From positions 1 to 5,575 of the forward strand of contig JAGWKJ010000171.1 in NCBI GenBank assembly GCA_028865375.1: a stretch of DNA of 5,575 nt. Reading direction: 5' to 3'. Under the pieces are notes generated by a model that worked only from the letters and a program-made list of their open reading frames with translations, ran no database searches and was not told the DNA's origin. Both the position numbers and the translations under genes were made by a program. The stretch is from Hyphomicrobiales bacterium (GTDB taxonomy: Bacteria; Pseudomonadota; Alphaproteobacteria; Rhizobiales; Beijerinckiaceae). Positions 5,348 through 5,575 of this stretch are shown one piece after another. The first letter of the stretch is position 1; every line of letters begins with the position of its first letter.

Positions 5348-5410
5348 CCCCCGACGCTAGCGGCGGCGTCGCGGCGGCGCAAGGCGCGGCGGGGCGGAAC
5401 GGCGCCGATC

Positions 5411-5422
5411 GGCGTCGACGCC
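5411..5422. repeat. 12-bp perfect palindrome GGCGTCGACGCC
   Basis: A fully symmetric GC-rich sequence about 65 nt upstream of the coaD ATG. It could be a regulator site, but in sequence this rich in G and C such palindromes arise easily. No other promoter element next to it is convincing. Confidence 0.25.
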
Positions 5423-5448
5423 TCCGTGCGCGGCATTCACGCGCCCTC

Positions 5449-5556
5449 GCCGTCTTTGCGAGGAGCGAAAGCGACGAAGCAATCCAGCCGCCCTTCCGTC
5501 CACCGCCGCGGCCGTGGCGGACGACTGGATTGCTTCGCTTCGCTCGCAAAGACGGC
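5449..5556. repeat. Long imperfect inverted repeat (REP/MITE-like dispersed palindrome)
   Basis: A 108-nt foldback unit. The outer arms GCCGTCTTTGCGAG (5449-5462) and CTCGCAAAGACGGC (5543-5556) are perfect 14-bp complements. The inner arms CGAAGCAATCCAG (5475-5487) and CTGGATTGCTTCG (5525-5537) are perfect 13-bp complements. Between them the left arm has 12 nt (GAGCGAAAGCGA) against 5 nt on the right (CTTCG), so one side carries a short insertion. The central 37 nt hold a further small GC-rich hairpin (CGTCC ... GGACG). The 'TTGCGAGGAGCGAA ... GAAGCAATCC' arm sequence resembles a family of intergenic palindromes that I recall as abundant in alphaproteobacterial genomes. It encodes no protein. 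As RNA it would form a strong stem on either strand and could end or protect transcripts; no U-tract follows it. Confidence 0.85.
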
Positions 5557-5575
5557 GGCGGTTCGGCCTGGAGGG

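Noticed and set aside
4677..5549. Minus-strand 290-codon frame covering coaD and the spacer
   Set aside because: Low-information Arg-rich sequence in a frame shifted from coaD; it also reads through the palindromic repeat.

Overview
The window looks like a piece of a high-GC alphaproteobacterial chromosome. The evidence is the ribH-nusB-thiL gene order, the 'LGNAILTVE' form of lumazine synthase, about 70% GC in most of the coding sequence, and a palindromic dispersed repeat of a type I recall from alphaproteobacterial genomes. I cannot name the genus. A Rhodospirillales-like or related lineage is a guess.

All recognisable genes lie on the minus strand, so transcription runs from high to low coordinates. 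In that order they are: a long inverted repeat (5449-5556); coaD (5347-4844), the fourth step of coenzyme A synthesis; a lower-GC stretch carrying two overlapping small membrane-protein genes of unknown function (4598-4335 and 4342-4088); a spacer with a plausible sigma-70-type promoter and a DNA dyad (about 3905-3960); the tight operon ribH-nusB-thiL (3879-1944), whose genes overlap by 4 nt at each junction; a 68-nt spacer with a strong foldback structure; an inositol-monophosphatase-family gene (1875-1075); an aldose-1-epimerase-like gene (1072-188) only 2 nt after it; and the first 47 complete codons of a probable folD (143 to the window edge).

Most of this is housekeeping metabolism of cofactors: CoA (coaD), riboflavin (ribH), thiamine diphosphate (thiL) and probably one-carbon folate (folD). 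nusB, a transcription antitermination factor, sits in the riboflavin/thiamine operon as it does in many proteobacteria. The phosphatase and epimerase act on sugar- or polyol-type substrates and appear to be co-transcribed.

The less ordinary parts are the small membrane-protein pair with its lower GC, the drop in GC over the last third of thiL, the foldback between thiL and the phosphatase gene, and the palindromic repeat upstream of coaD. I found no rRNA, tRNA, CRISPR array, insertion sequence or evident new defence or mobile system. No gene-free stretch exceeds 300 bases. The longest are 4599-4843 (no convincing gene or RNA), 3880-4087 (promoter region of ribH) and 5348-5575 (coaD upstream region plus the repeat).
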